DNA of 64,000 bases. Source: an uncultured Collinsella sp. GTDB taxonomy: Bacteria; Actinomycetota; Coriobacteriia; Coriobacteriales; Coriobacteriaceae. Every line of letters starts with the position of its first letter. Position 1 is the first letter of the stretch. The stretch lies in NCBI GenBank assembly GCA_900768435.1, contig CAAGCW010000024.1, positions 1 to 64,000 on the forward strand. Reading direction: 5' to 3'. The position numbers and the translations under genes are program-made. The notes under the pieces were generated by a model. The model was given only the letters and a program-made list of their open reading frames with translations. It did no database searches and was not told where the DNA came from. Shown here piece by piece: positions 50,484-59,457 of this stretch.

Positions 50484-50731
50484 CGCACGGCGCGACGTGC
50501 TCCCCAGCGCATGAGCAGCGCTTTTTAAAAGCCCACCGAGCTTATAATCCGTTTTGCAGCCAAACATTTTATTGGGCAATCGCCTCGGGACCGACGATCC
50601 CGCATGCTTCCGTTGCGGCGCGTCTCGCCCGCCGTTAGGGCTTACATTGTTGCAATTGGGACGTTCGTCCTGTCTTTTGGCAGGTCGGCGGCGTATCCTT
50701 ATAACCTACAACAAAGCGAGAAAGGTTCTGT

Positions 50732-51961
50732 ATGGATCGAAACGAACTCGACCCCAGCGTCCCCAGCGCCACGGAGGTCAAGAAGATCCCCCTCATCATT
50801 AAGGTGTACGCTGTCCTGTGCATCCTTTCCGGCGTGGGCACGCTCCCGTCGGTCGCTGCCTTTATGTGGCAGGTCATCACGGCACTTGTTAACGGCAACG
50901 CCACCGAAAAGCTCGGCGACAACACGCTCGTCGCAGTCGGCCTTATCGTCGCCGGCATCATGCTCTCTGCGGCAAGTGCCGTCATCCTAATCATCTTTGG
51001 CCTGGACCTTATCAAGAACCAGCGCCGCAACGCCGCCCGCTTGTCCTACATCCTTATTGCATTCACCGTCGTCGAGCTTTTGGTCGACGTGATGCTCCAG
51101 GGCATCGGGCCCTTCCTGCTGCGTCCCGCGATCCAGCTCGGCATCCTCGTTGCACTTTCGGCAACCGTCGACCCCACGCTTCGTCAGGAGCGCGAACTGC
51201 AGCGCCGCCTGCAGGAGATGCTCGACCGCGACGCCGCCGCCGAGGGCATGCTCGGGCGCGATGAAACCGGCGAAGGCTACATCAAGCTCAACTACTTCAA
51301 CCTGTTCTGGGTATTCTTTGTCTGCTGCGTGCTCGGACTGATCGCCGAGGACATCTGGCACATGACGGTCGACGACCCGGGCGTCTATCAGAACCGCGCC
51401 GGCATGCTGTTTGGCCCCTTCAGCCCCATCTATGGCTTTGGCGCCGTACTCATGACCATGGTGCTCAACCGCTTCTATAAAAAGAACCCCATCATCATTT
51501 TCCTGGTAAGCGCTGTGCTCGGTGCGAGCTTTGAGGTGTTCGTGGGCTGGTTTATGCAGACCTCATTTGGCGTGGTCTCGTGGAGCTACTCGCACATGAA
51601 GCTGTTTGGCATGCCCGACCCACTCGCCGTCCTTACAGGCGGACGCACCTGCACGGGCTTCGCCTGCCTGTGGGGCCTGGGTGGCCTTATCTGGATCAAG
51701 CTGCTGCTGCCGAGGCTGCTCAAGCTCATCAACATGATTCCGTGGAAGAGTCGCTACTCGGCTACCGTCATCTTTACCGTCATTATGCTGGTCGACGGCG
51801 TCATGACGCTGCAGTCGCTCGACTACTGGTACCAGCGCGTCAACGGCACGGAGCCGGATATTCCCGTCGCGCAGTTCTACGGCAAGTATTTCGATAACGA
51901 CTACATGGAGAACCGCTTCCAGAGCATGACCATGAGTCCCAAGGATGCGACGCGCGTGTAG
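50732..51961 (+). CDS. Putative ABC-transporter-type membrane protein (CmpB-like family)
   Basis: A 409-residue integral membrane protein with about eight to nine hydrophobic segments. The region NRAGMLFGPFSPIYGFGAVL followed by ASFEVFVGWFM is typical of a family labelled 'putative ABC transporter permease' in Firmicutes and Actinobacteria, for which function is not established. Residues about 150-185 form a charged cytoplasmic helix (RQERELQRRLQEML). It is monocistronic with a terminator after it. I cannot assign a substrate. Confidence 0.65.
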   Translation: MDRNELDPSVPSATEVKKIPLIIKVYAVLCILSGVGTLPSVAAFMWQVITALVNGNATEKLGDNTLVAVGLIVAGIMLSAASAVILIIFGLDLIKNQRRNAARLSYILIAFTVVELLVDVMLQGIGPFLLRPAIQLGILVALSATVDPTLRQERELQRRLQEMLDRDAAAEGMLGRDETGEGYIKLNYFNLFWVFFVCCVLGLIAEDIWHMTVDDPGVYQNRAGMLFGPFSPIYGFGAVLMTMVLNRFYKKNPIIIFLVSAVLGASFEVFVGWFMQTSFGVVSWSYSHMKLFGMPDPLAVLTGGRTCTGFACLWGLGGLIWIKLLLPRLLKLINMIPWKSRYSATVIFTVIMLVDGVMTLQSLDYWYQRVNGTEPDIPVAQFYGKYFDNDYMENRFQSMTMSPKDATRV

Positions 51962-51994
51962 CGCCACGCAATGCCGAGATTTTCCAACGCACAG

Positions 51995-52038
51995 AAAAGC
52001 CCGCTGGCAGACTGATTTGAACTGCCAGCGGGCTTTTT
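51995..52038. terminator. Bidirectional terminator between convergent genes
   Basis: A 16-bp stem (51995-52010 with about 52022-52037) has AAAA on one outer side and TTTTT on the other. It serves the membrane protein gene and the convergent MoaE-like gene. Confidence 0.85.
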
Positions 52039-52061
52039 GTTGGCAAGTGCTGCTGCCGGCA

Positions 52062-52478
52062 TTACGCCTCGCGCTCGACCTCGCTCACACACTCATTTTT
52101 GATGGTACCGACGAGCGCCTGCAGCGCATCGACCACATGCGGGCGAATGTCCCCGCCAATGAGCACGAGCATGATGTCGTCGCCCACGGTAAGCTCGCCG
52201 CTCGCCAGCCACACGCGCACATAGCCGATACCCGGCATCGCGCGCGTTGCCTCGATAGCGGCCTGCACCTTTTCGGCATCGAAGCCAAACACCATGCCGC
52301 CCACCTTATGTCCAGGCGCCACGCCATCTGTCTCGACCCCACGCACCTCAGACTTAGGCGTCGCACGCACCACGCCGTTGTGTGTCAGGTACATACCGCA
52401 CGCAGGCGCCGACGAATCGGCCTTGGCCTCGCGCAGCCAAGCATCAACCGAAGGCATCGATTTGCCACTTTCAAGCAT
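52062..52478 (-). CDS. MoaE-like protein lacking catalytic motifs
   Basis: A 138-residue protein resembling the molybdopterin synthase large subunit: GMYLTHNGVVRATPK corresponds to the first strand, and GELTVGDDIMLVLIGG then RPHVVDALQALVGTIKNE to the second half. The two His-Arg motifs of MoaE (HRxG and AHR) are replaced by WLASG and GDIRP, so activity is doubtful. No other moa gene is nearby. The second of two adjacent ATGs is preferred, 5 bases after 'aaggag'. It may have taken on another role. Confidence 0.5.
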   Translation of the reverse strand: MLESGKSMPSVDAWLREAKADSSAPACGMYLTHNGVVRATPKSEVRGVETDGVAPGHKVGGMVFGFDAEKVQAAIEATRAMPGIGYVRVWLASGELTVGDDIMLVLIGGDIRPHVVDALQALVGTIKNECVSEVEREA

Positions 52479-52501
52479 CATTTCTCCTTTTTACCGTCGT
52501 C

Positions 52502-52537
52502 GAGTAGCTCATTTGGGACGGGGCTTTTTAGCTACTC
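52502..52537. repeat. Family F-like hairpin between the MoaE-like gene and sortase
   Basis: gagtagct (52502-52509) and agctactc (52530-52537) enclose 'catttgggacggggctttt', a variant of the 'ggggac' elements. On the minus strand it could also terminate the sortase transcript. Confidence 0.45.
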
Positions 52538-52546
52538 TCGAACAAC

Positions 52547-53545
52547 TTATTCCTCGACCGGCGTGAGCACCATGACTGCGCGCGTATTGCTAAATGACAG
52601 CGAGCGGCAGGTCACAAGCGTTACGACCTTGGTTGCCGAAGCGGCACGATCGGTGGCATCGCTCGCCACCGCCGAAGCGCCGTCGAGCATCTCGGACAGG
52701 TAATTCTTCAGTCCGTCATCGCCCTCAAAGTTGGGCGTGCGCGCCTTGGCATACGTGTCCTCGACCACCTTGGTCGCCAGTGGGCGCAACTTATACGTCG
52801 CATCGCGCGTAATGTAGTACACGTATTCCATGCTGTCGAACGTCGCCTGATCGGTCGTATCCGAAATCACATTGAACATCGAACCGTCGTTCATGTGATG
52901 GCCGTAAATCGTGGTCTGCTGATCCACCATGCCCGGCGCAGTGTCGTCGCTATCCAAAAAGATGGCGCCCGACGCATTGGCGGTGCCGTCGAACAGCGTG
53001 TTGAGGTACTTGGAGTTGTTGTTGGTCTGCACCACGGGGTAGTTGATGTTGGTGCCGGGCGCGTAAATCCAACCCACAACCTCGGGATTTGTCTGGGCAA
53101 GCGCATTGAAGTCGATAATCGGCACGCCACTGGCGTCCTTGTCGCTCACGTATTGCTTTTCGATCTTTTGATACGACTCGCTCGCCTGCTTGTAGCCAAT
53201 CTGCGCGTTGATAAAGATGGCGGCCGCAGCAACGATCAGGCCAATGCCGATGATGATGAGCAAGATGGGGATAACGGAGCGGCGCTTTTTGCGCGGCGGC
53301 TCGGTATAGCTCGATGGCGCGGTATGCGCCGAAGAGCGAGGTGACTTCTTGGCCGTACTGTATGACGAAGGGCGATATGCAGCAGGTGTATCCTGGCGGC
53401 GATGCTTTGCCGGCGTCACGGGGCGTGGCGCGCGCGGCTGCTGAGGAGAGGATGTCCGACCCTGTTGCGGCGCGCGGGCTGCTCCCGACTTGGCTGGATC
53501 GGGAATCCGAGAAGCCGAAAAACGCTTTCCCTGATAGTCGGACAT
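52547..53545 (-). CDS. srtB: Class B-type sortase
   Basis: A 332-residue membrane-anchored transpeptidase. The first 90 residues are a Pro/Ser/Arg-rich cytoplasmic segment, then a single transmembrane helix (about 92-113). The catalytic domain has His in IYGHHMND, Cys in TLVTC near the C-terminus and Arg in SNTRAV, the class B arrangement. It would attach surface proteins to peptidoglycan. Whether it handles the LPTTG adhesin at the left end is unclear, since class B enzymes usually prefer NPxTx motifs. 'aaggag' precedes the ATG. Confidence 0.88.
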   Translation of the reverse strand: MSDYQGKRFSASRIPDPAKSGAARAPQQGRTSSPQQPRAPRPVTPAKHRRQDTPAAYRPSSYSTAKKSPRSSAHTAPSSYTEPPRKKRRSVIPILLIIIGIGLIVAAAAIFINAQIGYKQASESYQKIEKQYVSDKDASGVPIIDFNALAQTNPEVVGWIYAPGTNINYPVVQTNNNSKYLNTLFDGTANASGAIFLDSDDTAPGMVDQQTTIYGHHMNDGSMFNVISDTTDQATFDSMEYVYYITRDATYKLRPLATKVVEDTYAKARTPNFEGDDGLKNYLSEMLDGASAVASDATDRAASATKVVTLVTCRSLSFSNTRAVMVLTPVEE

Positions 53546-53581
53546 GGCTCTCCTTATGCTGCAAATGGACTGGCAGAGCGC

Positions 53582-54046
53582 TTAGGCGTCAGCCATCTCC
53601 TGCTTCATCTTCTCGATAACCTTGCGGTACTCGGGGTCGCATGCGCCCAGAATCTGCGTGGCGTAAATGGCAGCGTTCTTGGCACCGTTGATGGCCACAC
53701 AGGCAACGGGCACGCCCGAAGGCATCTGCACCATCGACAGCAGCGAGTCCATACCACCCAGATCGCTCGTCTTCATAGGCACGCCGATGACCGGCAGCGG
53801 CGTAAAGGCAGCCACGACACCACCCAGGTGAGCGGCCTTGCCGGCAGCAGCGATAATCACCTTGATGCCGCGATCGGCAGCAGTCGAGGCCCACTCATGG
53901 ACCTTCGCCGGCGTGCGGTGCGCGCTTGCAATCACGAGCTCATAGGGCACGCCCAGCGCCTCGAGCTCGGCGGTGCAACCTTCCATAACGCCCAGATCGG
54001 ACTTGGAGCCCATGATGATCCCGACAACCGGCTTCTGATCTGCCAT
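53582..54046 (-). CDS. purE: N5-carboxyaminoimidazole ribonucleotide mutase
   Basis: A 154-residue PurE, class I, interconverting N5-CAIR and CAIR in purine synthesis. The substrate loop GIIMGSKSDLGVM and the catalytic SAHRTP are present, and AAGKAAHLGGVVAAFTPLPVIGVP is typical. There is no purK next to it. The ATG at 54044-54046 is chosen because AGGAGG lies 9 bases upstream; a TTG two codons earlier is only 3 bases from it. Confidence 0.95.
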   Translation of the reverse strand: MADQKPVVGIIMGSKSDLGVMEGCTAELEALGVPYELVIASAHRTPAKVHEWASTAADRGIKVIIAAAGKAAHLGGVVAAFTPLPVIGVPMKTSDLGGMDSLLSMVQMPSGVPVACVAINGAKNAAIYATQILGACDPEYRKVIEKMKQEMADA

Positions 54047-54139
54047 AAACAAAGACCTCCTGTTGAGAGCGGTGACGCGGCGAATCCGCGACCCTTAACT
54101 ACTGAGAGTAGCATAGCTGCTCCCGTCCCTGCGGTCTGC

Positions 54140-54231
54140 GGGTGCCCCGCGGCGGTCTGGTGTTTTCATCTTCACTCCGGTTGCTTCGCAAAGTCGTTCA
54201 GACGAAAACACCAGACCGCCGCGGGGCACCC
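54140..54231. repeat. Long palindrome (family H), copy 2
   Basis: Perfect 28-bp arms (54140-54167 and 54204-54231) and a 36-nt loop. The loop text 'tcactccggttgcttcgcaa' also occurs, inverted and slightly changed, in the 36-nt loop of the next long hairpin, while the arms are unrelated. Confidence 0.8.
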
Positions 54232-54278
54232 TCGACCTACCGGGAATTGCTATGACGTACGTTGGCTGAAATACTAAC

Positions 54279-54314
54279 GTGGGCTCTGTCGTTCATTCGA
54301 ACGACAGAGCCCAC
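54279..54314. terminator. Perfect 15-bp hairpin
   Basis: Arms 54279-54293 and 54300-54314 are exact inverses with a 6-nt loop. It has only a weak T tract ('actcgtttt') on the plus side. Confidence 0.5.
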
Positions 54315-54387
54315 ACTCGTTTTCTGTTCAGCCCCAGCCATCGCACAAAGCCCCTTCCGCAGCACACGGTGCACCCGAGTCACCGCA

Positions 54388-54478
54388 GGCCGGGGCGGGA
54401 GGGGCCGAATTTCCTCCTGAGCGACTCTGCTTGCAGCCGGAGCGAAAGGGGGAAATCTCGGCCCCTCCCGCCCAGGCC
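54388..54478. repeat. Long palindrome (family H), copy 3
   Basis: Arms 54388-54414 and 54451-54478 pair almost perfectly; the loop is 36 nt, the same length as in copy 2. It starts 12 bases past the carB stop and could terminate carAB. Confidence 0.75.
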
Positions 54479-54490
54479 GACCAGGTCACA

Positions 54491-57400
54491 TTACACCGTG
54501 TGCTGCGGCAGGTCCTGCAGGGCGATGACGTCCATGCCCATGTCGTTGGCGCTGCCGTGGCCCTGCTGGTCCTCGCGCACGGCCTCGATGGCACTCACGT
54601 ACGTGTTGGCCGCAGACATTGCGGTCACGCAAGTCACGCCGCGGCGCACGGCCTCGGTACGTAGCAGGTAGCCATCACCACGCGAGCCCGGACCATACGG
54701 CGTGTTGATGATCACCGCAATCTTGCCATCGGCGATGAGGTCACCGATGTTGGGGCACTCGCCGTCGTGCGGGCCGCTGATCTTTTCCACGACTTCGCAC
54801 GTCACGTTGCCGCCGCGCAGCACGCGCGCCGTGCCCTCGGTGGAGCAGATGTCAAAGCCCAGGTAGCGCAGGATGCGGGCGACCGAAAGGATATGGCGCT
54901 TGTCGCGGTCGCACACACTGATGAACACCTTGCCGGCACTCGGGTCGGGCAGCTTGTAGTCGATCGCCAGCTGGGTCTTGGCGTATGCCTCGGGATAGCT
55001 CTTGGCGATACCCATGACCTCGCCGGTCGACTTCATCTCGGGCCCCAGGATAACGTCGGCACCGGGGAAACGGCCCCAGGGCATAACGGCTTCCTTCATG
55101 CAGAACCAATCGAGCTGACGCTCGTCGCTCGGCAGGCCCAGGCTCGCGATGGAATCGCCCGCCATGATACGCGCCGCGCACTTGGCCAGCGGCACGCCGG
55201 TGGCCTTGGAAATAAACGGCACGGTGCGGCTCGCGCGCGGGTTTGCCTCGATCACGTAGACGGTCTCGCCCTTGATGGCGTACTGCACGTTGACCAGGCC
55301 GCGGACTCCCAGCGCCATCGCGATACGGCGCGTGGTCTCGCGGAGCTTTGCCTGCAGGCTCTCGCTAAAGCTGAACGGCGGGATGCAGGTTGCGGAGTCG
55401 CCGGAATGGATACCAGCCTCCTCGATATGCTCCAGGATACCGCCGATGTAGACCTCTTCGCCGTCGCACAGGGCGTCGACGTCGGACTCGATCGCGCCCT
55501 CCAGGAAGCGGTCCAGATACACCGGGTAGTCGGGGCTAATGCGCGCAGCCTCGGCCATGTAATCGCGCAGATGCTCGGCATCGTAGGCAATCATCATGCC
55601 GCGGCCGCCCAGCACGTAACTCGGACGCACCAGCAGCGGATAGCCGATATGCGCGGCCACGGCCTCGGCTTCCTCAAACGAGGTGGCCTGGCCCGCCGGC
55701 GGGTACATGATGCCCAGCTTGTCAAGCAGAGCGGCGAAGCGCTCGCGATCCTCGGCAAAGTCAATGGCATCGGGCTTGGTGCCCATAATGTTCACGCCGC
55801 TCTCCTCGAGCATGCGTGCTAGCTTAAGCGGAGTCTGGCCACCGAGCGTCACCACGACGCCGTCGGGACGCTCAACATCGATGACATCCATGACGTCCTC
55901 GTAGGTGAGCGGCTCAAAGTACAAACGGTCCGAGGTGTCGTAGTCAGTCGAGACGGTCTCGGGATTGCAGTTGACCATGATGGTCTCGAAGCCCCGGGCC
56001 GCCAGCGCATAGCTCGCATGCACGCAGCAGTAGTCAAACTCGATACCCTGGCCAATGCGGTTGGGGCCGGCACCCAGGATCATCGCCTTGGGCTTGTCCG
56101 CCGGCGTGGTCTCGTCGGGAGCCACGAACTTCTTGGCATCCGGGCTCGTGCGGTAGATGTTCTCGTACGTCTTGTAGTGGTACTCCGTGGCGCTCGAGAA
56201 CTCGGCCGCGCAGGTGTCGACCGTCTTCATGCTGGGAACCACGCCCAGACCCTTGCGGTAGGCGCGCACAAAGCGCTCGTCCGAGCCGGTCAGCGCGGCG
56301 ATCTCGGCATCGCTCGTGCCATACTGCTTGAGCAGGCGCATTGCGTCGGCGTCAATGTCCTCCACACGCAGGCCGCGGATGCTCTCCTGAACTTGCACCA
56401 TATCGTTGATACGGTTGAGGTACCACGGATCGATACCGCAGATGGCATGGATACGCGCGACATCCCAGCCACGGCGCAGGGCCTCGACCACAAAGAAGAT
56501 GCGATGCTCGGTCGGGGTTGCCACGGCCTGAGCAAGCTCGTCGTCGCTCAGCTTATCGGCACCCTCTTTGCCACCGGCGCAAATGCCCTGGTGGCCATCC
56601 TCCAGCGAGCGCATAGCCTTGCCAAAGGCCTCCTCAAAGGTGCGGCCGATCGCCATAATCTCGCCCACGGCCTTCATGCGCGTGGTGAGCGTGGGGTCGG
56701 TACCCTTGAACTTCTCGAAGGCAAAGCGCGGCACCTTGACCACACAGTAGTCGATCGTGGGTTCAAAGCAGGCGGGCGTAGCCTTGGTGATGTCGTTGAC
56801 GATCTCGTCGAGCGTGTAGCCCACAGCCAGGCGCGCGGCGGCCTTGGCGATGGGGAAACCCGTGGCCTTGGAAGCGAGGGCGGACGAACGGCTCACGCGC
56901 GGGTTCATCTCGATGACGATCAGGCGGCCGGTCCGGGGGTTCACGGCAAACTGCACGTTGGAGCCGCCGGTCTCGACGCCGATCTTCTCCAGAATGGCGA
57001 GCGAGGCCACGCGCATGCGCTGATACTCAAGGTCGGAGAGCGTCTGTGCCGGCGCCACGGTGATGGAGTCACCGGTATGCACGCCCATGGGGTCGAGGTT
57101 CTCGATGGAGCACACGATGATGCCGTTGCCGGCGTGGTCACGCATGACCTCCATCTCATACTCTTTCCAGCCCTCGATGGACTCCTCGACCAGCACCTCG
57201 TGGGCGGGCGAGAGCTCGAGGCCCTGGCTCACGATGGAGACGAGCTCCTCGTGAGTGTGTGCGATGCCGCCGCCGGCGCCGCCGAGGGTAAAGCTCGGGC
57301 GCAGTACGCAGGGATAGCCCACGCGCTCGGCGATAGCCTCGGCGTCGGCCACGCTGTAGGCATAGCCCGAGCGCGCGACCTCCAGGCCAATCTCGGCCAT

Positions 57401-57805
57401 GGCCTCGTTAAAGAGCTTGCGGTCCTCGCCGCGCTCGATGGCGGCCAGGTCGCAGCCGATCATCTCGACGCCGTACTTGTCGAGCGTACCGTCTTTCGCC
57501 AGCTCGACGGCGGCGTTCAGACCGGTCTGGCCGCCCAGCGTGGGCAGCAGCGCGTCCGGGCGCTCTTTCTTGATCACGCGCTCGATAAACTCGGCAGTGA
57601 TGGGCTCGACATAGGTGCGGTCGGCAAGACCCGGATCGGTCATGATGGTCGCCGGGTTGGAGTTGACCAGGATGACCTCAAAGCCATCCTCCTTGAGCAC
57701 CTTGCAGGCCTGGGCGCCGGAGTAGTCAAACTCACAGGCCTGACCGATAACGATGGGGCCCGAGCCAATGACGAGGATGCGCTTGATGTCAGTACGTTTA
57801 GGCAT
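54491..57805 (-). CDS. carB: Carbamoyl-phosphate synthase large subunit
   Basis: A 1104-residue synthetase making carbamoyl phosphate for pyrimidines and arginine. It has two homologous ATP-grasp halves, each starting with an ILVIGSGPIVIGQACEFDYS-like segment (second copy near residue 580, ILGAGPNRIGQGIEFDYC). The MGS-like allosteric domain at the end carries ISVCDRDK and VINTPYGPGSRGDGYLLRTEAVRRG. It is slightly longer than E. coli CarB (1073). The ATG at 57803-57805 is chosen because 'gaggaga' precedes it; it lies 1 base after carA. Confidence 0.95.
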   Translation of the reverse strand: MPKRTDIKRILVIGSGPIVIGQACEFDYSGAQACKVLKEDGFEVILVNSNPATIMTDPGLADRTYVEPITAEFIERVIKKERPDALLPTLGGQTGLNAAVELAKDGTLDKYGVEMIGCDLAAIERGEDRKLFNEAMAEIGLEVARSGYAYSVADAEAIAERVGYPCVLRPSFTLGGAGGGIAHTHEELVSIVSQGLELSPAHEVLVEESIEGWKEYEMEVMRDHAGNGIIVCSIENLDPMGVHTGDSITVAPAQTLSDLEYQRMRVASLAILEKIGVETGGSNVQFAVNPRTGRLIVIEMNPRVSRSSALASKATGFPIAKAAARLAVGYTLDEIVNDITKATPACFEPTIDYCVVKVPRFAFEKFKGTDPTLTTRMKAVGEIMAIGRTFEEAFGKAMRSLEDGHQGICAGGKEGADKLSDDELAQAVATPTEHRIFFVVEALRRGWDVARIHAICGIDPWYLNRINDMVQVQESIRGLRVEDIDADAMRLLKQYGTSDAEIAALTGSDERFVRAYRKGLGVVPSMKTVDTCAAEFSSATEYHYKTYENIYRTSPDAKKFVAPDETTPADKPKAMILGAGPNRIGQGIEFDYCCVHASYALAARGFETIMVNCNPETVSTDYDTSDRLYFEPLTYEDVMDVIDVERPDGVVVTLGGQTPLKLARMLEESGVNIMGTKPDAIDFAEDRERFAALLDKLGIMYPPAGQATSFEEAEAVAAHIGYPLLVRPSYVLGGRGMMIAYDAEHLRDYMAEAARISPDYPVYLDRFLEGAIESDVDALCDGEEVYIGGILEHIEEAGIHSGDSATCIPPFSFSESLQAKLRETTRRIAMALGVRGLVNVQYAIKGETVYVIEANPRASRTVPFISKATGVPLAKCAARIMAGDSIASLGLPSDERQLDWFCMKEAVMPWGRFPGADVILGPEMKSTGEVMGIAKSYPEAYAKTQLAIDYKLPDPSAGKVFISVCDRDKRHILSVARILRYLGFDICSTEGTARVLRGGNVTCEVVEKISGPHDGECPNIGDLIADGKIAVIINTPYGPGSRGDGYLLRTEAVRRGVTCVTAMSAANTYVSAIEAVREDQQGHGSANDMGMDVIALQDLPQHTV

Positions 57806-57806
57806 A

Positions 57807-59246
57807 TTAGTTCTCCTCGGTCTCAGCGGTCTCGGACTCGGCAAAGTTCCAGCCAGCCAGGCGGTCCTTCGCGGTGTCGATGTCCAGGTAGTTCTCCTCG
57901 CCGTCCATGAGTCGCGTAAAGGCGGTAAAGAGATAGTGGGCATCGGTGGGGCCGGGCGAAGCCTCGGGATGGTACTGCACCGAGAAGCACGGCGCGTCGA
58001 GCAGCTGGATGCCCTCGGCGGTGCCGTCGTTGAGGTTCACATGTGTCAGGCGAATGCGGCCAAAGCGCTCGTTCATCACGACCGGCGCGATTCCGCGGCG
58101 CACCCAAACGCGCAGGTCACCATCGGCCGCATGCTCGGTCTCGCCGCCGGAAAGCTCGGGGACAAGCTTGCCCAAGCTGGGGAACAGCAGGCCAAAGCCA
58201 TGGTTTTGCGCGGTGATCTCCACGCGACGGCTTACCAGGTTCATGACCGGCTGGTTGCCACCGCGGTGACCGAACTTAAGCTTTTCCATCTGGGCGCCGC
58301 AGGCCAGGCTGATCATCTGGTGACCAAGACAAATACCAAAGACCGGCACCTTGCCGATCAGCTGCTGCACCTGCTCGTAGGTCTCCACCACGGCGTCGGG
58401 GTCGCCGGGGCCATTGGACAAAAAGACGCCGTCGGGATTCATGTCGAGCACCTCACTCGCGGGCGTATCCCACGGCACGACGGTAAGGTCGCAGCCGGCG
58501 CGGACCAGCCCCTCCAGAATGCCGCGCTTCACACCGCAGTCGTAGGCGACCACCTTGTGACGGGCAGGAGCGGCAGGGGCAAGCGCAAAGTCATGCGTGG
58601 CAGGCAGGTCGGCGGCCACAAACTCGTGAGGCGCGGGGCAGCTTACGGTCTTGACCAGGTTCTCGCCCACCAGTGTGGGCGCTGCGGCCAGACGTTCGGC
58701 AAGCTCGTCGACGTCGAAGACCTCGGTCGAGATAATGCCCATCTTGGAACCATTGTCGCGCAGATGGCGCACCAGAGCGCGGGTGTCGACACCCTCGATA
58801 GCAACGATGCCGTGTGCGCGCAGGTACTCCGGCACGCTGACGGCCGAGCGCCAGTTAGAAGGCGTGGCGCACATGTCGCGAACGATCATGCCGCGCATGG
58901 CCGGAGCGCTCGCAGAGCGCACGGCGTCGCCGGGGAAGGCCGACTGGACGTCGGTCTCGTCGATACCGTAGTTGCCGATCTGCGGATAGGTCATGGTTAC
59001 GATTTGGCCGGCATAACTCGGGTCGGTCATGACCTCAAAGTAGCCCTCGAGCGAGGTGTTGAAGCAGACTTCGCCGGTCGCGGTGCCCTCGGCGCCGCAT
59101 GCACGTCCATAAAAAATGGTCCCATCCTCAAGATACAGGATGCAGGGACCGCAGGTGCCCTTGCTGGTTTTGGCCAGCATGCGCTGGCAAAGCTCGCTGG
59201 GCGCGAAGGTGCGGGCGGCAGCGCCCGCGGTATGGTTGTTCGCCAT
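57807..59246 (-). CDS. carA: Carbamoyl-phosphate synthase small subunit
   Basis: A 479-residue glutaminase subunit, longer than the usual 360-380 through an N-terminal extension of about 35 residues and internal additions near 395-430. LYLEDGTIFYGRACG starts the core, and the triad region is GICLGHQM (Cys nucleophile) with His and Glu in QYHPEASPGP. The ATG at 59244-59246 is chosen because 'aaggag' lies 5 bases upstream. A hairpin like a PyrR-binding loop lies directly before that Shine-Dalgarno. Confidence 0.94.
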   Translation of the reverse strand: MANNHTAGAAARTFAPSELCQRMLAKTSKGTCGPCILYLEDGTIFYGRACGAEGTATGEVCFNTSLEGYFEVMTDPSYAGQIVTMTYPQIGNYGIDETDVQSAFPGDAVRSASAPAMRGMIVRDMCATPSNWRSAVSVPEYLRAHGIVAIEGVDTRALVRHLRDNGSKMGIISTEVFDVDELAERLAAAPTLVGENLVKTVSCPAPHEFVAADLPATHDFALAPAAPARHKVVAYDCGVKRGILEGLVRAGCDLTVVPWDTPASEVLDMNPDGVFLSNGPGDPDAVVETYEQVQQLIGKVPVFGICLGHQMISLACGAQMEKLKFGHRGGNQPVMNLVSRRVEITAQNHGFGLLFPSLGKLVPELSGGETEHAADGDLRVWVRRGIAPVVMNERFGRIRLTHVNLNDGTAEGIQLLDAPCFSVQYHPEASPGPTDAHYLFTAFTRLMDGEENYLDIDTAKDRLAGWNFAESETAETEEN

Positions 59247-59257
59247 AATTCTCCTTC

Positions 59258-59275
59258 CCGGTCTCACAGGACCGG
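59258..59275 (-). promoter_or_regulatory. PyrR-like hairpin over the carA ribosome-binding region
   Basis: On the minus strand the RNA would read CCGGUC-CUGUGA-GACCGG, a 6-bp stem immediately before GGAAGGAG. Its core GGUCCUGUGAGACC fits 11 of 14 positions of the PyrR loop consensus ARUCCNGNGAGGYU as I recall it. In mycobacteria PyrR acts at translation through such a leader hairpin. pyrR itself is not in the window. Confidence 0.5.
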
Positions 59276-59407
59276 CTTAAAGGTGTGTAGTTAGGCCTCG
59301 CGGTATTGTAACCGCAAGCATGCCTCATGGCGTTAATTTCATCGAAATGTTTACGAAATGATAATTATGACTTTCTATGCATAATGATTTTTTAATCCCC
59401 GTCCCAG

Positions 59408-59447
59408 AAAAATCATCCCGCGCGGGCTTGTGGCTCACGCGGGATGA
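59408..59447 (-). terminator. Terminator of the 59458-60420 gene
   Basis: A 10-bp stem (59413-59422 with 59438-59447) is followed on the minus strand by TTTTTC, 10 bases past the stop codon. Confidence 0.8.
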
Positions 59448-59457
59448 CGGCATCTTA

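Larger units (their letters stand above)
54047..54490. other. Palindrome-rich gap between carB and purE
   Basis: No gene is seen. The gap holds three strong hairpins (54140-54231, 54279-54314, 54388-54478). The last two may end carAB transcription; the first lies between them and the purE start. Confidence 0.6.

Noticed and set aside
50543..50548. Plus-strand TATAAT upstream of the 50732 gene
   Set aside because: Almost 190 bases from the start with no -35 at proper distance; probably chance in an AT-rich gap.
56018..57910. 630-codon frame opposite carB
   Set aside because: An antisense shadow of a highly conserved gene; similar shadows exist opposite purF, glmU, prs and nfnB.
54491..57943. 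Longer carB start at 57943
   Set aside because: The extra 46 codons overlap the carA 3' end; the family N-terminus and Shine-Dalgarno point to 57805.
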